A stretch of DNA of 64,000 nucleotides, from positions 561,081 through 625,080 of the forward strand of contig VZRZ01007316.1 in assembly GCA_013398175.1 (NCBI GenBank), written 5' to 3'. Below the pieces are notes generated by a model. It worked only from the letters and a program-made list of their open reading frames with translations. It did not search any database and was not told the origin of the DNA. Position 1 is the stretch's first letter; every line of letters starts with the position of its first letter. The DNA is from Climacteris rufus (lineage: Eukaryota > Chordata > Aves > Passeriformes > Climacteridae). The translations under genes were made by a program, and so were the position numbers. This document shows, piece by piece, positions 63,097 through 64,000 of the stretch.

Positions 63097-64000
63097 AAAG
63101 TTTGGCTAAAATATAGGTGTTTTTGTCAATTTATTCGTATTTCTTAACCTTGAGTACATAAACCATTAACCTAACCATTTGCTTAGTCTAGGGTAAAAGC
63201 TGAGGTCCAGCAGGGGACTTTTCACAACTGCTGAACACTGATATTACATTTAAAACCCTCAAAATAGCCCTTTCCCCACACTTGCACCCTGATAGCCCCA
63301 TACTTCCACCCTAAGGGTAGTCAAGCAAGAGGACTCAGAATCCATGATCTTTGAAAGTTATGGAAAAAAATACAGCATTTGGTTTCTGTAGCTCTTCAAA
63401 ATCATATTATACTTTGTATGGAGTCACAAACTGACACACAAAGTGTTTTTAGTGCTTGACTGTCACTGCTAAAATGGGGCCTTACCCAAAAGGCATTGAA
63501 GTCAATTTAGTCTTCTGATTTCAGGGATAACTGAGTCAGTCTCAGACTTTTTGTCATTCTGACTACTTTTTAAAACAGATAAGGACTTGCTCGTAAACGG
63601 ATTCCCAACAATTAAAGAGTTGTTTAACATTGCCATTAGAGATATTTGTTATGAATTGGATGCAAGGGGCTTTGGTTTATTGGCAGGTTAATTGTCATTT
63701 TAGGCATCTCTTTCTCTTGACACAGTTCAATGAGTATAATTTTTTTCTCTTTTTAAATCTAGCTTATTACTTTAAAATTATCACTTATCAAAATCCAGTA
63801 AAAAAAGAAATCCTTTGAAGCTTCAAATTTGGCATGTTCTCTTAGGCAAACAACGTTAAAGGCTGTGGGAGTATGAACAGTCCCTGATGAATTAACTTTC
63901 TGACTCTGTAAATGCACAGAACCAAGTACTTACTCATTGGAATAAGGAACGTGACTAAGAAAGCGAAAAGCCCTAAACCCCACAGCTGGAGCACAGATGC

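Larger units (their letters stand above)
50121..64000 (+). other. SEMA5A: SEMA5A intron (5' part, 3' end outside window)
   Basis: From the GTAAGT donor to the end of the window I find no continuation of TSR3 (which should start in phase 0 and supply a cysteine soon after). This is therefore the first 13.9 kb of a longer intron. It contains a CR1 fragment (50185-50475), a candidate regulatory block (56180-56350) and poly-A runs. Regions near 53.5-53.8 kb and 57.4-58.0 kb have a worn-LINE look that I cannot confirm. The remainder shows nothing I can name. Confidence 0.8.

Noticed and set aside
1..64000. tRNA, rRNA, CRISPR or operon features
   Set aside because: I saw no cloverleaf box pairs, rRNA blocks or regularly spaced direct repeats, and the DNA is vertebrate intron in character.

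Overview
This window is vertebrate nuclear DNA, almost certainly from a bird. It is AT-rich, CpG-poor and mostly intron. It carries several CR1 LINE fragments with the characteristic tail octamers, and a solo LTR of a type I recognise from songbird genomes. There is no bacterial-style gene density, no operon and no CRISPR array. The many open frames of 60 to 140 codons are chance frames or fall inside repeats.

The one gene I can support is a + strand segment of semaphorin 5A (SEMA5A), seen as five consecutive coding exons with GT-AG borders and matching reading phases: 22045-22252 (end of the sema domain), 34100-34217 (PSI domain), 39515-39696 (first thrombospondin type 1 repeat, TSR1), 42199-42342 (most of TSR2) and 49973-50120 (end of TSR2, start of TSR3). 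Joined, they read without a stop. They correspond to the middle of the extracellular part of a membrane-anchored axon-guidance protein. The signal peptide, most of the sema domain, the later TSRs, the transmembrane segment and the cytoplasmic tail are not in the window. The flanking introns run off both ends, more than 22 kb upstream and about 13.9 kb downstream.

Layout: 1-22044, intron with two tandem CR1 copies (1225-2419), a long T/G tract (11618-11766) and a minus-strand solo LTR with intact 5-bp target duplications (19434-20015). 22253-34099, intron with a possible second LTR (about 23870-24320) and two CR1 fragments of opposite orientation. 34218-39514, intron with a 30-N assembly gap and a CR1 3' end. 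39697-42198, short intron with a 23-bp minisatellite and a CR1. 42343-49972, intron with simple repeats only. 50121-64000, intron with a CR1 fragment and, at about 56180-56350, a CpG-containing, homeodomain-site-rich block that is the best candidate for a conserved regulatory element.

I found no clearly new biological system. The items most worth a second look are the candidate regulatory block at 56.2-56.35 kb, the frame-neutral TSR2 exon, the solo LTR with its matched target duplication, and a few near-perfect palindromes.
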